Of a stretch of DNA of 64,000 nucleotides, positions 10,622 to 22,668 are shown in pieces. The notes beneath the pieces are model-generated. The model had not been told where the DNA came from. It searched no databases and worked only from the letters and a program-made list of their open reading frames with translations. Positions within the stretch are counted from its first letter, which is position 1. Each line of letters opens with the position of its first letter. Source of the stretch: Steinernema hermaphroditum (taxonomy: Eukaryota; Nematoda; Chromadorea; Rhabditida; Steinernematidae); assembly GCA_030435675.1 (NCBI GenBank), contig CM059623.1, positions 6,784,012 to 6,848,011 on the forward strand, in the 5' to 3' direction. Position numbers and translations under genes: made by a program.

Positions 10622-13600
10622 GAAGTTAAACTGTCGCGCAGCTTCGCGTATCCCTAGTTAAGGCAGGGTTTTTGATTGAAGGCTTTTCGGGACAAACGCC
10701 GTACTAACTCGGCATTCGCTGGACGGCAGAGTTAGTACGGCGTTTATTTTTTTTTTTGTCTATTTTCGTCTATTTCTCGGAAACTATGACGTTTTCCAAC
10801 GCACAACAAAAAAGAATTTCCGAGCTTAAAGAAGGGAAAACGTTTTTCCCGATTTCGCCTCTCTTTCCACGTAGCAACTTATGCACGTGTTGTCTACGTG
10901 CGGTTTTGTTTCCCTCCTTAATCAACATCGAACACTAATCTCGGATCTTCAGGTTGTCAACCAGCTACAACACTACACCAACCCTTTTGGAACTTAGCAT
11001 TATGCTTTGCGGAACTTTCGGTGTCCCAATCTAAGAAAAGGTGTTGCATTTTGAGAAACACACAAAGGATTGGGTTGAAACATTGAAAATGACCGTTTTT
11101 AAAAGTGAATGTTTAAAGACCACAAAAACGCTCATTTCACTTAAGGTATTCACCATTCGATTGCTCAACGTCAGTCGTCTTCGATCCGTCAGTCGTCAGT
11201 CGATCCTTCCTTTTGTAGAAAGTCCGAGGCTTGAGGTCAAAAGCTTTTTTGGTCTGATTTTCGACCTCTTTGCCTTGTTCTGCGTGGTTTACTGTGATGT
11301 TTCCATTTACGGATTAGTACAGATGGCAGTAAGATAGGCCTGGGAGAGTGATAGATAAACAGCAAAAAAAGAAATCTTTCAGCTCAAAATGGAGAGCCAT
11401 TTCTGTAACGCAGAAGTGAACTCGTGGAGCCGCTATGTGGTCTTAGTAGCTGTGTGTAACAGCTACCTGCTAGATGTCCCCGTTGTCTGTTATAGTACTT
11501 AATCGATTGGAAACGCTCGAATTAACAGCGGTCATTTTCAATGTTTCAACCCAATAGCTCTGACTCATCGGGCACGCGGGCGCGACATATTCTGCATGGA
11601 ATGTCTTCGTCCTGGGTGCCGTCGGGTCTGGTCAGGCCATACATTTGTGCTCCTGAGTTGTGTTTGAATTCGTCCGTCGACTACACCAATGCGATTCATT
11701 ATTTTGACCTAATTAGGCAACTGCGCATGCAAACACCTTAGGGTTCGCCATCGTGAAGCTGGTCCGAGCCTTGAGGGTTGGTTGCACACCATGAACCAAC
11801 TCTAACTCAATGTCATATTTTCTTTTAGTGCGCCGCCCTCAAGCTTCAAATAGATTCTCCTTAAAGCCTTTTTGTGATAATTTTACAGTTGATTTTACAC
11901 CCTGTAGATCCTCCTTTTCGACAAACTTTCCAACTTCAGCACGATCTCTGATTTTCACGAGTCTTTCGAACTGAACGAATGGAATTTATAAAGATCCGAA
12001 GTCCGCAAAGGGCTTTCCCCTTTTCGTTCTAGCAACTTGAGGTACAATCCGTTCGCCATAGTGCAGCTTGGCGGTGTGGGAACAATAGGGAGTCAAGCTG
12101 CTCGTCCTCATGCCCACAAAATAATTGCGGACCAGTTTGCCCATTGTTGCTTACGAAAAAGCAGTGAACCCAAGTCGAGAATCGTCGGAATCGCTGGCAT
12201 GGGGTCAAACGCCCGAAACAGCGTTTCCTTGCGGGTCACTCGCCTTCGCCGCCGCCGCGACCTTCAGCTTGATTTTCGGCGTCGACGGCGCCAAATTTAA
12301 TTTCGCTGTTTTGTTTAAAACGTCTGCGCGTCCGTGGCCAGATTTCGCCCTCCATGCGGCATCTCCAATTGCAAGAGTGTCCTCTTTCTTGACAGCCTCC
12401 GGGAAGCTGGCCTCCCTGGACACTCAAGCTCCACGCATTGGCGCTGTGCACCTACTTACTGTCTGTGTTTGTCACTTATCTCCTCCGACGATCGCTTACG
12501 GTGGCGCGGCATCCAGCCGAACGATGTTCCTCTCCCTGTCACTCGGCGGCTCTCGCGGATCGATGACTCCGCGCGGCCCTCCGGAGGACCCTTCCGCGGG
12601 TTCTGCCGGAACCTTCGCCAGCGACGCCAAGAAGACTTCGACCTTTAGCCGAGTCCGGCGCGATCGATCGGATCGCTCTTCGACGACGTCCTCGTAGGCG
12701 CTCGCCGAGGTCATCGCGCACCGACCTCGGCCTAATCTCCGCGCAGATTTGTCGGATCCGTTGGAATCCCCTCTTCGTGCCTCTCCCGGGAGGCACGTCC
12801 CACCGAGATTTTCGCCATCTCTGCGGCCCTCGGCGTCTGCGCGGCCGAGGAAGCGACTCGGTCGATAATTTTATGAATAGAGCCCGCGGCTGGCCCTTGG
12901 CTTTGCTTTGTCCCTCGGCGTCTCGCGCGGAGAAGACGCGCTTTATTGGCGGCGGCGTCCGTGGAAACTCTTCTGACTCAGCGCTTCGGGGTGCCTTTCC
13001 TGGACACGTCACCTGGGAAAAAGCCTTCCCACCCCGCCATGATTGGAACCCTTTCGTGACCCCCGTAGCTGCTCCCCCAAAGAGGCGCTTCACGCCCACA
13101 TCGATCTGAAAGGCCTGCAAGGGAGCGCATGTCTTTGCCTCGAAGAGGCGCCTTTGTTTGCCGGAAGCACGCCTCTCGGGGATCGGTCCTCTTATCAGTG
13201 ACTCAGCACTTCTCTGCCGCTCGGCAGCTTCTTCTTCGTCTTCCACCTCCTTCCTAGGTGCGACAAGACCTCGTCCCACAAGCGAGAATCAGGCGAGATG
13301 CTTGGAGAGTGTGACTCAGCGTCCGACGATCGATTTCCGCTGGGTGCCGTCGTGATTCCCCACCGGCGATTCCCTCCGATCGATAGATCGCTCGGTTCCG
13401 TAGATGTCAATCACGCCCCGTCGTCTCTGCGCCGGCGCGCGTCTTCTTACAACTTCTTCGTCATTCGCTGCTTTTTCTCGTCCTCCGCCCGGCTCCTGGA
13501 AAGCACTGAGGATCGGAGCCTCGGGAGCGTCGTTAGGCGGATAATTCGATTCGCCTCCTTCGCTCCTTCGGCGTTCTGTCAAACGTCAAAAATGTCAATT

Positions 13601-13953
13601 GCGTGGCCCCGGCGATGAATAGTCGTCCGACGGACGCGCCTTCTGCGAACACGTCTTCGCCTCTGTTTACTCCCGATTGCCCGATGCCTTCCGTCCTCCG
13701 ATCGATTCAGGAGGCTCGAGGAGGCGGAACTTGTCCGTTCCGCTTCTCGAACTGATCCAGCCCGCACATGCATAATTGATCTTTTTCGATCCGCCCTTGA
13801 CTTCTTTTCGTGTTGCAAGTCGAGGCGCTCTCTTCCTCGTCGCTATCGATTTCCATTCCGCTCTCCGAGTCCCCTGGCTTCAGATCCGTTTCTCCGAATC
13901 CACGTCGCCCCCCGTGCAGCTGCAGCCTCCAGCCGTCGTCAGCCCTTCTTCTA
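10622..13953. other. Intergenic: repeat edge to GC-rich upstream region
   Basis: 10690-10745 holds a short inverted pair (CGCCGTACTAACTC and GAGTTAGTACGGCG). From about 12000 the sequence becomes GC-rich, and open frames pile up on both strands in overlapping positions without motifs or splice logic, as expected by chance at high GC. Promoter elements of the RhoGAP gene probably lie here, but none can be named. Confidence 0.4.
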
Positions 13954-16900
13954 ATGGTGCTCAAACCGTTGGAGTATTCTGAGTGTCTCTCCGACAGCCC
14001 CTGGTTCCGGCAGAACCTGCACGAGCACGAAGCTGTCCTCGAGGAGACCTACAAGAACATCAAGAACATTGAGGCGCAATGCCGCGAACTCATCCAGTGC
14101 ACCAAAAGTGAGTCTTTATTCGCTATTTACAACTCGACCACCTCGACGTCCTCTAACCCCGGCGCCACCCTGATCTCCTCCGCCCGGATCGGGGTTCTCT
14201 CCTCGACCAGAAGCACTCGCGCGCCGATCGCCTTCATCAGGCGCGCCTTCAGAAGCGCATCGTCGACGTCGAAGGGGAAGAGGACTACTTTCGTCGTCTC
14301 GGGATCGGCTACGCCTTCCGAACGAAGGAACTCCGCTTCGTCCGTCACGAACACAGCCACCAGGGCGCTACCGTACCCTCGACGGGCGAGGAGTTCTCGG
14401 GACTCGTCGATCCGGACGGCTTGAGTGTTGTCGACGGCGGAGTTAAGAAAGATGGCTGCGATGACGTCCGGCTTCGCCGACGCCAGCTCCCGCCGCAACT
14501 CGTACGGCGATCGGAGCAGCGGGTTGGTGCAGGAGGTGATGACGAAGTTGCCGCCGAGGAAGATGTCTGTGCCGACTCTGTAGACCTCCGGCTTGGGTAC
14601 AGTAGCGACAACGCGATGCTCGAAGGCGAGCGCGACGAGTAGATTGGGGTCCACTGGGGAAGTCACCTTCACGGCGAGAGGCGTCCGAATGGCCGTCGGA
14701 AGGGGATCGAAGACGACGCCAAACTGGAGACACTGTAGGTGCTGCTTCTCGGTCATCAGACCCCTCAGAGGATCGATCCATCCGTTAGCGAGCACCTGGA
14801 TCCACTTCGCTTCCTCCTCGGAGACGCTCAGAGTCGTGGAAGAAGGCATCTGCATCGGTAGGGTCGCAGAGGGCGAGCAGTATGGTAGGTGCGGTATTAC
14901 GCCCTTCTCGAAAAGGAAAGTGATGAGACGCCGCGTGGATTCCTCCACGGATTCGTCGCCGGCGCGGAGCGTGAGGTCCGCGTGGCGCGGCTCCTCGTAG
15001 ACAGAGTCGACGCCCGTAAAGCCACAGATTTGTCCGGCTCGAGCCTTCTTGTAGAGACCTAGGCGCTGGTAAGAAGCGGACGAGGACCAGGACGTACTCT
15101 TAGTGTCTCTCCACTCGCAGACCTCGAGAGAGGCGTCGACGAAGACCTCGAAGAATCGGAGGTTCGCCCTATTGTGGATTAGACGAGCTTCGTGGCGCCC
15201 AGAGGCGTAGGGGGAGATGAATGAGGCGAGGCAGACGACGCCCATGTCGGCGAAAAGCTTCGCCACCTCGGCGACACGGCGCACGTTCTCCTCGCGATCC
15301 TCCTTGTGGAAACTGAGGTTTCGACAGAGGCCGTGGCGCACGTTGTCGCCGTCGAGGCCGTAGACGGGGACGCCCATCTAAACGAGGCGTCTTGGGAGCG
15401 AATTTCGGGAGGACTCACCTCCACGAGCATGCGTTCGACCTCGAAGGCGATGGTAGTCTTACCGGCGCCGGAGAGGCCCGTGAACCATACGGTGCAGCCG
15501 CGGAAGCCGTGGTGGCGCCCAAGGATGGCCGCGCGCTCGAGACGGTCGACCTTGTGTGGCTGGAAGGTGACGTTGGTGGCCCTGGAGGCGCTGTGGAAGG
15601 CGAGGGCGGAGGGCGCGGCCCGGCAGCCGCAGCCGACGAGCAAGGGGAAGCAGTCGGACATGGTGGACTGACGGCGGAGGTCGGGATAGAATCTTTTAGG
15701 CACCCGGGCGGGGCGGGCGGGTCAGACGCGCGGATGACGTCAGATTGCAACAGACTGATCGGGCCTTTTTAGAACTCTCGCAGGCGCAGCGCTCCTTCGC
15801 CAAGACCCTCTGCGACTTCAAGCTGGAGACGGTGGGCTCAACGCAGACGGACGACGAGCGCGTCATCGCCAACTGCCTCAAGGAGTTCGGCAAACTCATC
15901 AAGCAGGTCGAGGACCACCGCTCCAAGATCATCGAGGACGCCGAGACGCTCTACATCGACCCCCTGCGGAAGTTCCGCGTCGAGCGCATCGGACGCACCC
16001 TGCAGGAGGAGAAGAAGAAGTACGAGAAGGAATCGACGCGCTTCTATGCGAACCTCGAGAAGTACCTCCACCTGAGCACCGTCCGCAAGAACGACTTCCG
16101 CGAGGCTGACGCGCAGCTCGGCCTCCAGCAGCGCGCCTTCTGCCAGGCTTCTCTACAGTACGTCGCCGAGATCCAAGCCGTGCAGGAGCGCATGAAGTTC
16201 GAATTCGTCGAGACCTTAAGCTCCTTCCTCTACAGCTGGCTCACCTTCTATCACGTCGGTAGGTCGCTTGCAGGCTAAAGGTCAACAGAAAAATGGGTGC
16301 GACACGTCCCGCAACCTGATTCAGTGATGAGCACATGACATCGATCAATCTGTCGGGCGCGCGCCCACCGAAAATCACGAAAATAGCGCCGTCGAACGTT
16401 TAAAGATAAAAAATGAAGGAAGACTCTAGCAGTCAAGAGAGCTTTAGGAACCATTCTGGGAAGACTGTGTTGTTTAGAACTGAGATTTTCCGCATCCCAA
16501 AGTGAAGAAGAGGACCGCAAAAGTACACACTCTCCTCTTCCATGAGTTGAATCTACGTTTTCGTCCCTCATCTAGGCCATGTGATCCACGAAGACTTCAA
16601 GCCCTTCCTGGACGGCGTGCAGGTGAAGGTTCAGAAGGCGAAGGAGAACTTCGAGACGACACAGGCTGAGGCCGAGGTGCTCAAGCAGAAGATCCTCGCG
16701 TCGCACATCAAGAACGCGGTAGGCCTCTTCGCCCCGATCCCTGACAACCCTCCTAGGTGTTCCCCTCGAACGAGTCGTCGGGAAACCACGTGGCGCTTCC
16801 GTCGCCGTCGCGGCCCTCCAACTCGAACATCAAGCAGGGCTACATGTTCGTGCAGGAGAAAAGCAAGATCTCGAGTGAGTGCCTCCCCCGCGCTGCTCCC

Positions 16901-19900
16901 TTCGGAAACCCTCGGCGCCAGATTGCTCATTATGTCCACTAAAAGTGCTTCACACCGCCTCCCCACTGGCGCCACTCGAAGGTCGTCTCTTTGAACTCCG
17001 ATTTGCAGAGACGATTACTCGCGATGTGCTTCGACCCACCTGGACGAAGTACTACTGCGTCTACTCGAAGGAGACGCGCATCTTCACCATGATCCCCGTC
17101 TCCAGCAAGACGGTACGTCTTCTAGTTCAGAGGGCATCCCTCTCCTGACATACCCTTGCCCCAGAATCCGGTGACCTGGCTTCTTTCAGGACATGAAGTG
17201 TGCCCTGGAGCAGTCGGTGTCGTTCAAGTTGAAGTCGTGCACGCGCCGCGCGTCCGACTCGATCGACAAAAGGTGAATCCCTATTCGGAGCGCCGTAATC
17301 CTCTTAACAGATTCTGTTTCGACGTGGTCGCCGACGACCGTCCGGGCGACGTGATGACCTTCCAGGCGCTCTCCGAAGAGGACCGCCGCCAGTGGCTCGA
17401 AGCGCTCGACGGCAATGAGCCTGTGAGTTGCTCTCCCACGGTCCCTCAACTCCAACCGTTGCAGATATACTCCCCAGGCGCGGGTCCGCCCAACCCGAAC
17501 TCCTTCAACAGTAAGTTGTTTTCTGCCTCTCTGGGGACGGCGCCGCTTCCTTTGGTGTTCCTTTGTTTGGCCTCGACGAGACGCCGCGGGCATCCGAAAG
17601 AGCCGTTGATGTCATCTAATTGGCGTTCGTCGTGCAATTCGCCTCGGAAGAAGGAAGTCCGCAGGGCGGCGGACGAGTAGAGGATAGAAGGGGTGCGAGA
17701 AGGTCTCCAGAAGGGACAGAAAGGAGAAGATTCTGCTGATGTGGGCGAGACGGCATGGAGCGGGTTCGCCGCCGTCTCGCCTCCTTCTGCTTCGTCGGGG
17801 CAAACGAGTTTCGTCTTCCATCCCTCGAGGGTCCTTAATTGCAAAGTAGCCCTGACTGATGCCCGAAGGTGCACACCAAACGGCTCCCTCGGGCGCTTTT
17901 CTATTTCGGGACGCTCTCCGCAACAATGAGGACAATTAAACGCGAGAGAAAGAGAGCGTCGGCCCGTCTGAGGGAGTGGCTGCCGCGGCCGGGACGACTC
18001 CTTCCCTCGCCTCTTTTGAAAAGGACGCCACAATGGGTTAGTTCAGTTCGATCGCTCTCCGGATCGCCAAGGGATTCCATCTGGTCGAAAATAGGTTTTC
18101 GACGCTCTCTTTAGAAATGCGGCCTTTCTTGGGGGAAACCTGTAGAATCGACCTGGGCGCCCTCGGGTGGTGGATACGCTTCTAAGTTGCCCCTTGTGCT
18201 GAAGTCGCAGCACTGGGGAACTCGCCTCTATTACTCTCGAATTGTGTAATGCATCCAAAGAGGCTTCGAGAGCCTCGGCGACTGAATGCGAAACACTTAG
18301 AGTCTTCGGAATCTGGAGACAGAGATTCGAAGAGAAGAGATTCTTTGAAGAGCCACTCTTCATCGTTTTCCGTTTTGTTCGTGGCCTCGATAAATCATCG
18401 GTGAGTGCGCCAACTTCTCACCTGTGTGAAACTAGCTGCCTGATACTATATCTCCTTGTGGAACCGGTGTTATTATGTCGTGGATGAGTGCGTTCGAAAT
18501 GAGTCCTATCACATGTCCTGGATGCACTCCCTCCCCTAGCTGGTACACGTCTCCTCGCGTCGTCCTCTTCCGAATCGGCGCTAAGTTCATCAAGTGGCCA
18601 CGTCACTTCCCGCCCCTTTGGCTTTCGCTGCCGTTCATCGTCTGTTCACGTAGTCCTCCGCGGCATCTTCCAATTGACATTTCGATTATTCGGCTTTTTG
18701 TCGCCTCATCCTTCTAATTACGACTTCTATTTCGGGCACCTCGTTCCGGCCGGGCCGAGGCCCATTACCTATTCCGTCCGCGCCCCTCCCGGCGACTGCT
18801 TTGTTTTCGGCGGCGCTGTAATTGAGAGCATCTCGAAGAAAACAAATTCGCTTGAACTCTGCCGTCGGCCGCCCCTGGGGCCTCGGCCCACCGGCGGCGC
18901 CCCCGCCCCTCCTCCAGTATGCGCATATTGGAGCGGTAATTAACGCGCACGCCAACTCGGAGCCGCCGAATCCGCGAATCCATCATCCCAACAGCGCCGC
19001 GCCTTCCGGCCCTCTTTAGTTACTCATTTATTTTCATTAAACACGGCGACGGCGGATATTTTGGCGGTGACTCAATGAAGCCTCTGGAGGCAAGGCGCCG
19101 CCCGCTTCCTGTTTGCGTGACCGATGGTCCGTCCCGACCCGCTCGCTTAATTGGTTTCATCTTCGCCGCTGCGGCCGCCCGAGGCGCCGCTGATTCCAAC
19201 CAATTGCTAACTCCACTGCACTCCACACTGTCTCTGCTTCTCCTTGTGGGCCTTTCCAACATTAAGTACCGTAGCTCGCACCATTTTCCGACTCCCAATG
19301 CCTTCCAAGGAGATGACCTCGTGTGGCTTCTATTCTCCCGCTGTGTGGTAGCTCCTCTCCGGGCCGTGCCCCTTGGATCCTCAGGCGCTGTCGAGGCGAG
19401 GTTACGCCCGCACTCGCATGACTCAGCGCCATTGCGACGATTCCGATTCAGAATCCTTTCCTCGATGAACGTCGCCGCCTCGGCGAATTCGGCCGCCATC
19501 AAAGGGCGCTCCTCCTCATGGACTGACGCAAGCCACTCGTTCCCCTACACCATCACGGGGGGCCTCCGCACCATCTACCAGGGGAGCGCCTTCCTTCCTG
19601 CCTTTGTCATCGACGGATTCAACGGTTCGCCTTGGGTCTCGCTCCTGGGGCCGGGGCTGGGGCTGGCTTTGTCTGAGACTCTGGCGCCCTCTGACGTCCC
19701 CTTTTAGCGATGCTCGACGACGCCGGCTTCGAGTTCGTCCACTGGTGCATCAGGAGCATCGAGGACAAGGGCATCCGGGAACAGGGCATCTACCGCAACT
19801 GCGGAGTAACGTCGAAGGTGCAGAAGATGATGCAGGTGGCCCTCGACAAGCGCAAATCGTCCTCGGAGAGGATGGCCTTCGGGGACGAGATCGAGTGGGA

Positions 19901-21637
19901 GACGAAGACCATCTCCAGCGCCATTAAGACCTTCCTCAGGTGAGCGGATGGGCACTCGGGCTAGCACTCCTAAACTACAGTAGTCCCATGACTGGGTGTA
20001 CATACAGTAATACTTGTTCAGAAACCTTCCGGAGCCGCTGATGACGTTCGAGCTGCACAACCACTTCATAAACGCGGCGAAGATGGATGACCAGAAGGAG
20101 CGCGTGGGGCACATCCACTACTACGTGTACCAGCTGCCGGAGACCCACCGGAAGATGCTGGAGATCATTGTGCGGCATCTGCGGCGCGTCGCCGACCGCC
20201 ACGTGGAGAATCTGATGACGGTGGGGAACCTGGGCGTCTGTTTTGGGCCAACGCTGCTTCGGCCGAAGGAGGAGACGATGGCGGCCATCATGGACATCAA
20301 GTTCTGCAACGTCGTCATAGAAGTGCTCATCGCCAACTGCCAAACGATCTTCGGGTCGCCGCCACCGACGAAGATCGGGACACCGTGCCCTCCGAAGCCG
20401 CTCCACACCCTCGCGCCCTCCGCCTCCCACTCGAGCTCCAACAACTCCGACGTCAGGCCTTCGGAGGCTTCGGGTTTCGAGCCCTCGGGTCTCTCGCGGC
20501 CGAAGACGATCGCGCCACCGCCGCCGATCCGACTGCGACAGCCCCTCATCGCGCTCTCCGCCGATTCGCACATCTACGACTCTGTTCCCCTCGCTTCCAT
20601 GGGTTAGATCTGTATCTCGGCCCTCCTACGGTACTCCTTGTAGAACCGTCGCTGACCGAGTCACAGACGGCGAGGTTCGGCGCGGCCCTCTCCGCCTCAG
20701 CGCATGAGGCGTCAACGTCGGCGACTCCCGTGGAGATTCGCCGCGCTGACAACCACTCCGTATCACCCTCCACCGCTTCCAGAAGTCTGTCGCCGCCTAC
20801 CGTTCACCACCTAACCACTCTGTTTCAGACAAGAGCGTCGCTTCGAGCTACGCGCCGTCCTACAGCTCGTTCCCCTCCGAATCGTAAGTGCCTTCTTCGA
20901 AGAGTGCCGTGCCCCTCACTTCCCAGCCACTGACCCGAATGCGACCCGTGTGACGTGTGCCTCTATCTCTTTCTTTTCCAGTCTCTTTTGCAAATTCCAA
21001 AAGCGGCACTCAGGCGGCAACCTGGTCGGCTCCTTCCCCTCCGGCTGCTCGTAAGTTCTCCTCCCTCGCTTCTGCTTTCGTCCTCCGCCACCCGCACCGT
21101 GTGCCGTCCTCATCCGCGCCCCTCTTCGCAGTCCGTGTTTCAGCTCTCAGACGCCGCCGTCCACCTCGGCATCCGGTCCCTCGGCGGCTTCTGCCCGCTC
21201 CATGTCGACGTCGCTGATCACAGCCCGACCCTCCCCCCTCTTCCTTTCACTCATTCGCGACCAGGTGCAGCTCCAGCCGAGGTAGAACCGCCGTCGTGGG
21301 CCCTAACCTCCGCATGCCTCACTTTCTTACTTTTCTAACTGTCCGCGTTGCCTAACAGACATCTAAGCGAAGAACTTAACCAGGCCCCTGGCCTCGTACA
21401 TAAGACGATCTTTCAGTCGCCGCGTCAAGACGCTCTACGCCTGCACCGCCGGCCACGAAACTGAACTCAGCTTCGCGCCCAACCAGATCATCACCAACGG
21501 TGAGCGCACTCCGCTTTGGGCCTTACTGAAGCCGTCGCCTTTCAGTGTACGAGTCGAAGGAGGAGGGTTGGCTAGTGGGAACCCTCAACGGAAAAACTGG
21601 TCTGGTGCCAATCAACTATGTAGCGCCGCTTCCCTAG
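13954..21637 (+). CDS. GRAF/oligophrenin-type RhoGAP (BAR-PH-RhoGAP-SH3)
   Basis: GRAF-family proteins bind curved membrane and switch off Rho GTPases in endocytosis and at the cytoskeleton. Exon 1 starts at 13954 ([19 protein letters not shown]) and opens the BAR domain, which continues in 15773-16258 and 16576-16718. The PH domain spans 16757-17422 ([25 protein letters not shown]). The RhoGAP domain begins near 19708 with GIYRNCG, holding the arginine finger, and runs through 20021-20350 ([12 protein letters not shown]). A Ser/Pro-rich linker is spread over small exons (20350-21300), and an SH3 domain ends the protein ([24 protein letters not shown]) at the TAG of 21635-21637. Introns are 40-50 nt apart from intron 1 (1.67 kb, with a nested gene), intron 2 (317 nt) and the 2.2-kb intron before RhoGAP. 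The domain order is that of GRAF/oligophrenin, and all signature parts are present. Confidence 0.9.
14115..14120 (-). terminator. Poly(A) signal of nested PAPS synthetase-like gene
   Basis: AATAAA on the minus strand lies 6 nt after the stop codon and only 7 nt from the 5' splice site of RhoGAP exon 1. Cleavage 10-20 nt downstream would fall within that exon. Confidence 0.7.
14127..15661 (-). CDS. PAPS synthetase-like: APS kinase with degenerate sulfurylase half
   Basis: Bifunctional PAPS synthases make the sulfate donor PAPS: an ATP sulfurylase makes APS and an APS kinase phosphorylates it. Exon 1 (15661-15419) carries the P-loop GLSGAGKTT. After a 41-nt intron, exon 2 (from 15377) gives [37 protein letters not shown] and then [18 protein letters not shown], so the kinase looks complete. 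A 39-nt in-frame insert in the DTK/LYKK loop (about 15057-15095) has GTACGT and CCTAG ends and is best read as an intron. The sulfurylase half starts well ([17 protein letters not shown]), but the expected HNGH nucleotide-binding block reads SAVDNTQ. The later catalytic segments are shortened, and the protein stops at [12 protein letters not shown], well short of the usual C-terminus. An AATAAA signal lies at 14120-14115. I infer an active kinase with a non-catalytic sulfurylase remnant. The whole gene lies inside intron 1 of the RhoGAP gene. Confidence 0.85.
17511..19707 (+). other. Large RhoGAP intron between PH and RhoGAP exons
   Basis: This 2.2-kb intron has no supported nested gene on either strand. 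Its composition is GC-rich with several TAATTA/AATTAA patches near 18700-19060, which could be regulatory. It could hide a small alternative exon. Confidence 0.45.
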
Positions 21638-21861
21638 CTACGTTTTATAAAGAGATCTCCGAAACGACCACATTGCTCAAGCATCAGCCCCTCCCAGAAG
21701 ACGAACAGTTCCGCGGAACGAAGTCACCGCCGCCTCTCCATGTTGTGAATGAAGAACCAACCCAACGAAGTTGGCCCAAGTCGCAATTAGTATTACTTTG
21801 TAAATAGCATAAATTCTGACCATAAAACGCTGAGTGTCAAACGAAAAACAAAATGAAGTCA
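21638..21861. other. 3' region between convergent genes
   Basis: Gap between the RhoGAP stop (+) and the GTSF1-like stop (-). AT-rich and probably the 3' UTRs of both. No clear AATAAA was found for either. Confidence 0.5.
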
Positions 21862-22299
21862 CTAAACATGAGAGTCGTTCGCCAAGTCATTGTAATCCTC
21901 GTCAAAGCGGCTCCGGCTATCTTCTTCTGCCGTTTTCCTCTTGAGAGACAATGGAACGGGGGCTTCCTCCATCAGCCCGACGACGTACTCGTGCAATCTC
22001 CGGTCGGGACAGAGTGCCTCATGCATGTGCCGCTCCAACTCGGGCACGAGGTGGCGTCCGTTGAAGGTGCATCTGAAAGCAAAGAAAATTATAGACGCCG
22101 AAGCGGCGCATCACCTGAAAAGACGGATTTTGGTTCCCAGCAGCAGGTAGTGCGCCTTGCGGCATCTCGCGACGTGCAGAAAGTAGTCTGCTGATGGCAC
22201 ACGGTGTTTGTCGTCGTAGGGGCAGATTACATCGTCGCCGTCCGCCATCTTCTCCACCTCTTCCGCTTCCGAAAGCGAAAGCGAACGATCGCGCGACAT
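21862..22299 (-). CDS. gtsf-1: GTSF1-like double CHHC zinc-finger protein
   Basis: GTSF1 proteins are small-RNA pathway partners: they assist PIWI proteins in flies and mammals and the RdRP RRF-3 complex in C. elegans. Exon 1 (22299-22115) encodes CPYDDKHRVPSADYFLHVARC, a C-x5-H-x9-H-x3-C finger. A 42-nt intron follows (22114-22073). Exon 2 (22072-21862) encodes the second finger (CTFNGRHLVPELERHMHEALC) with the same spacing, and then an acidic tail (EEDSRSRFDEDYNDL). Two tandem CHHC fingers plus an acidic tail in about 131 residues is the GTSF1 layout; U11-48K proteins usually have one. The start is taken at MSRDRS. An in-frame GTG two codons upstream was not used. Confidence 0.88.
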
Positions 22300-22401
22300 C
22301 TCCACAGACAGAATCCGAACTGAATGATCCCGTGGTCACCGTTTTTATCGTTGCCTGTCTATGTCTGCTGCCTGTAGACAAATGTTCCCTTAGGTCTATT
22401 T
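22300..22401. other. Upstream of gtsf-1
   Basis: Short intergenic gap before a dispersed repeat. No motif is identified. Confidence 0.4.
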
Positions 22402-22668
22402 CGTTGGTGGAGAAAATATCCCTGCGAGAAAATATCCCAGATATGGCAGCAAGTCATACTTATTTCTCTTGCGCTTATTTCTCTTGCGCTTGCGCTCTTC
22501 TGCTTCTTCGGATGCTTGATTTTAGCAGTTTTCTTTCTCTTCCGTTGTAGTCATTCTCCACACTTCTGTGATCCACCGAAGCAGGATTAAAGTAAAAATC
22601 GGGGTAGAAATGGGGTAGATCGCCTGTAAAATGAATTCAGAACTCCATAAGTAGGAATTTAGACCTTC
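22402..22668 (+). repeat. Dispersed repeat A, copy 1
   Basis: This block (GGAGAAAATATCCCTGCGAG to TAGGAATTTAGACCTTC) recurs in inverted orientation at 38234-38497 with high identity over about 260 bp. A shorter copy of its first part lies near 35996-36035. It contains repeated CGAGAAAATATC and TTATTTCTCTTGCGC units. No terminal inverted repeats or coding region are seen. Confidence 0.85.

Noticed and set aside
12037..13820. Many long overlapping open frames on both strands upstream of the RhoGAP gene, up to 246 codons
   Set aside because: They overlap each other in all frames in GC-rich DNA, have low-complexity Arg/Ser/Gly composition and lack motifs or splice logic; this is expected by chance when stop codons are rare.
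13954..21637. Two separate genes (BAR-PH and RhoGAP-SH3) rather than one
   Set aside because: The 2.2-kb intron is large, but the exon phases join and the combined BAR-PH-RhoGAP-SH3 order is that of one known family.
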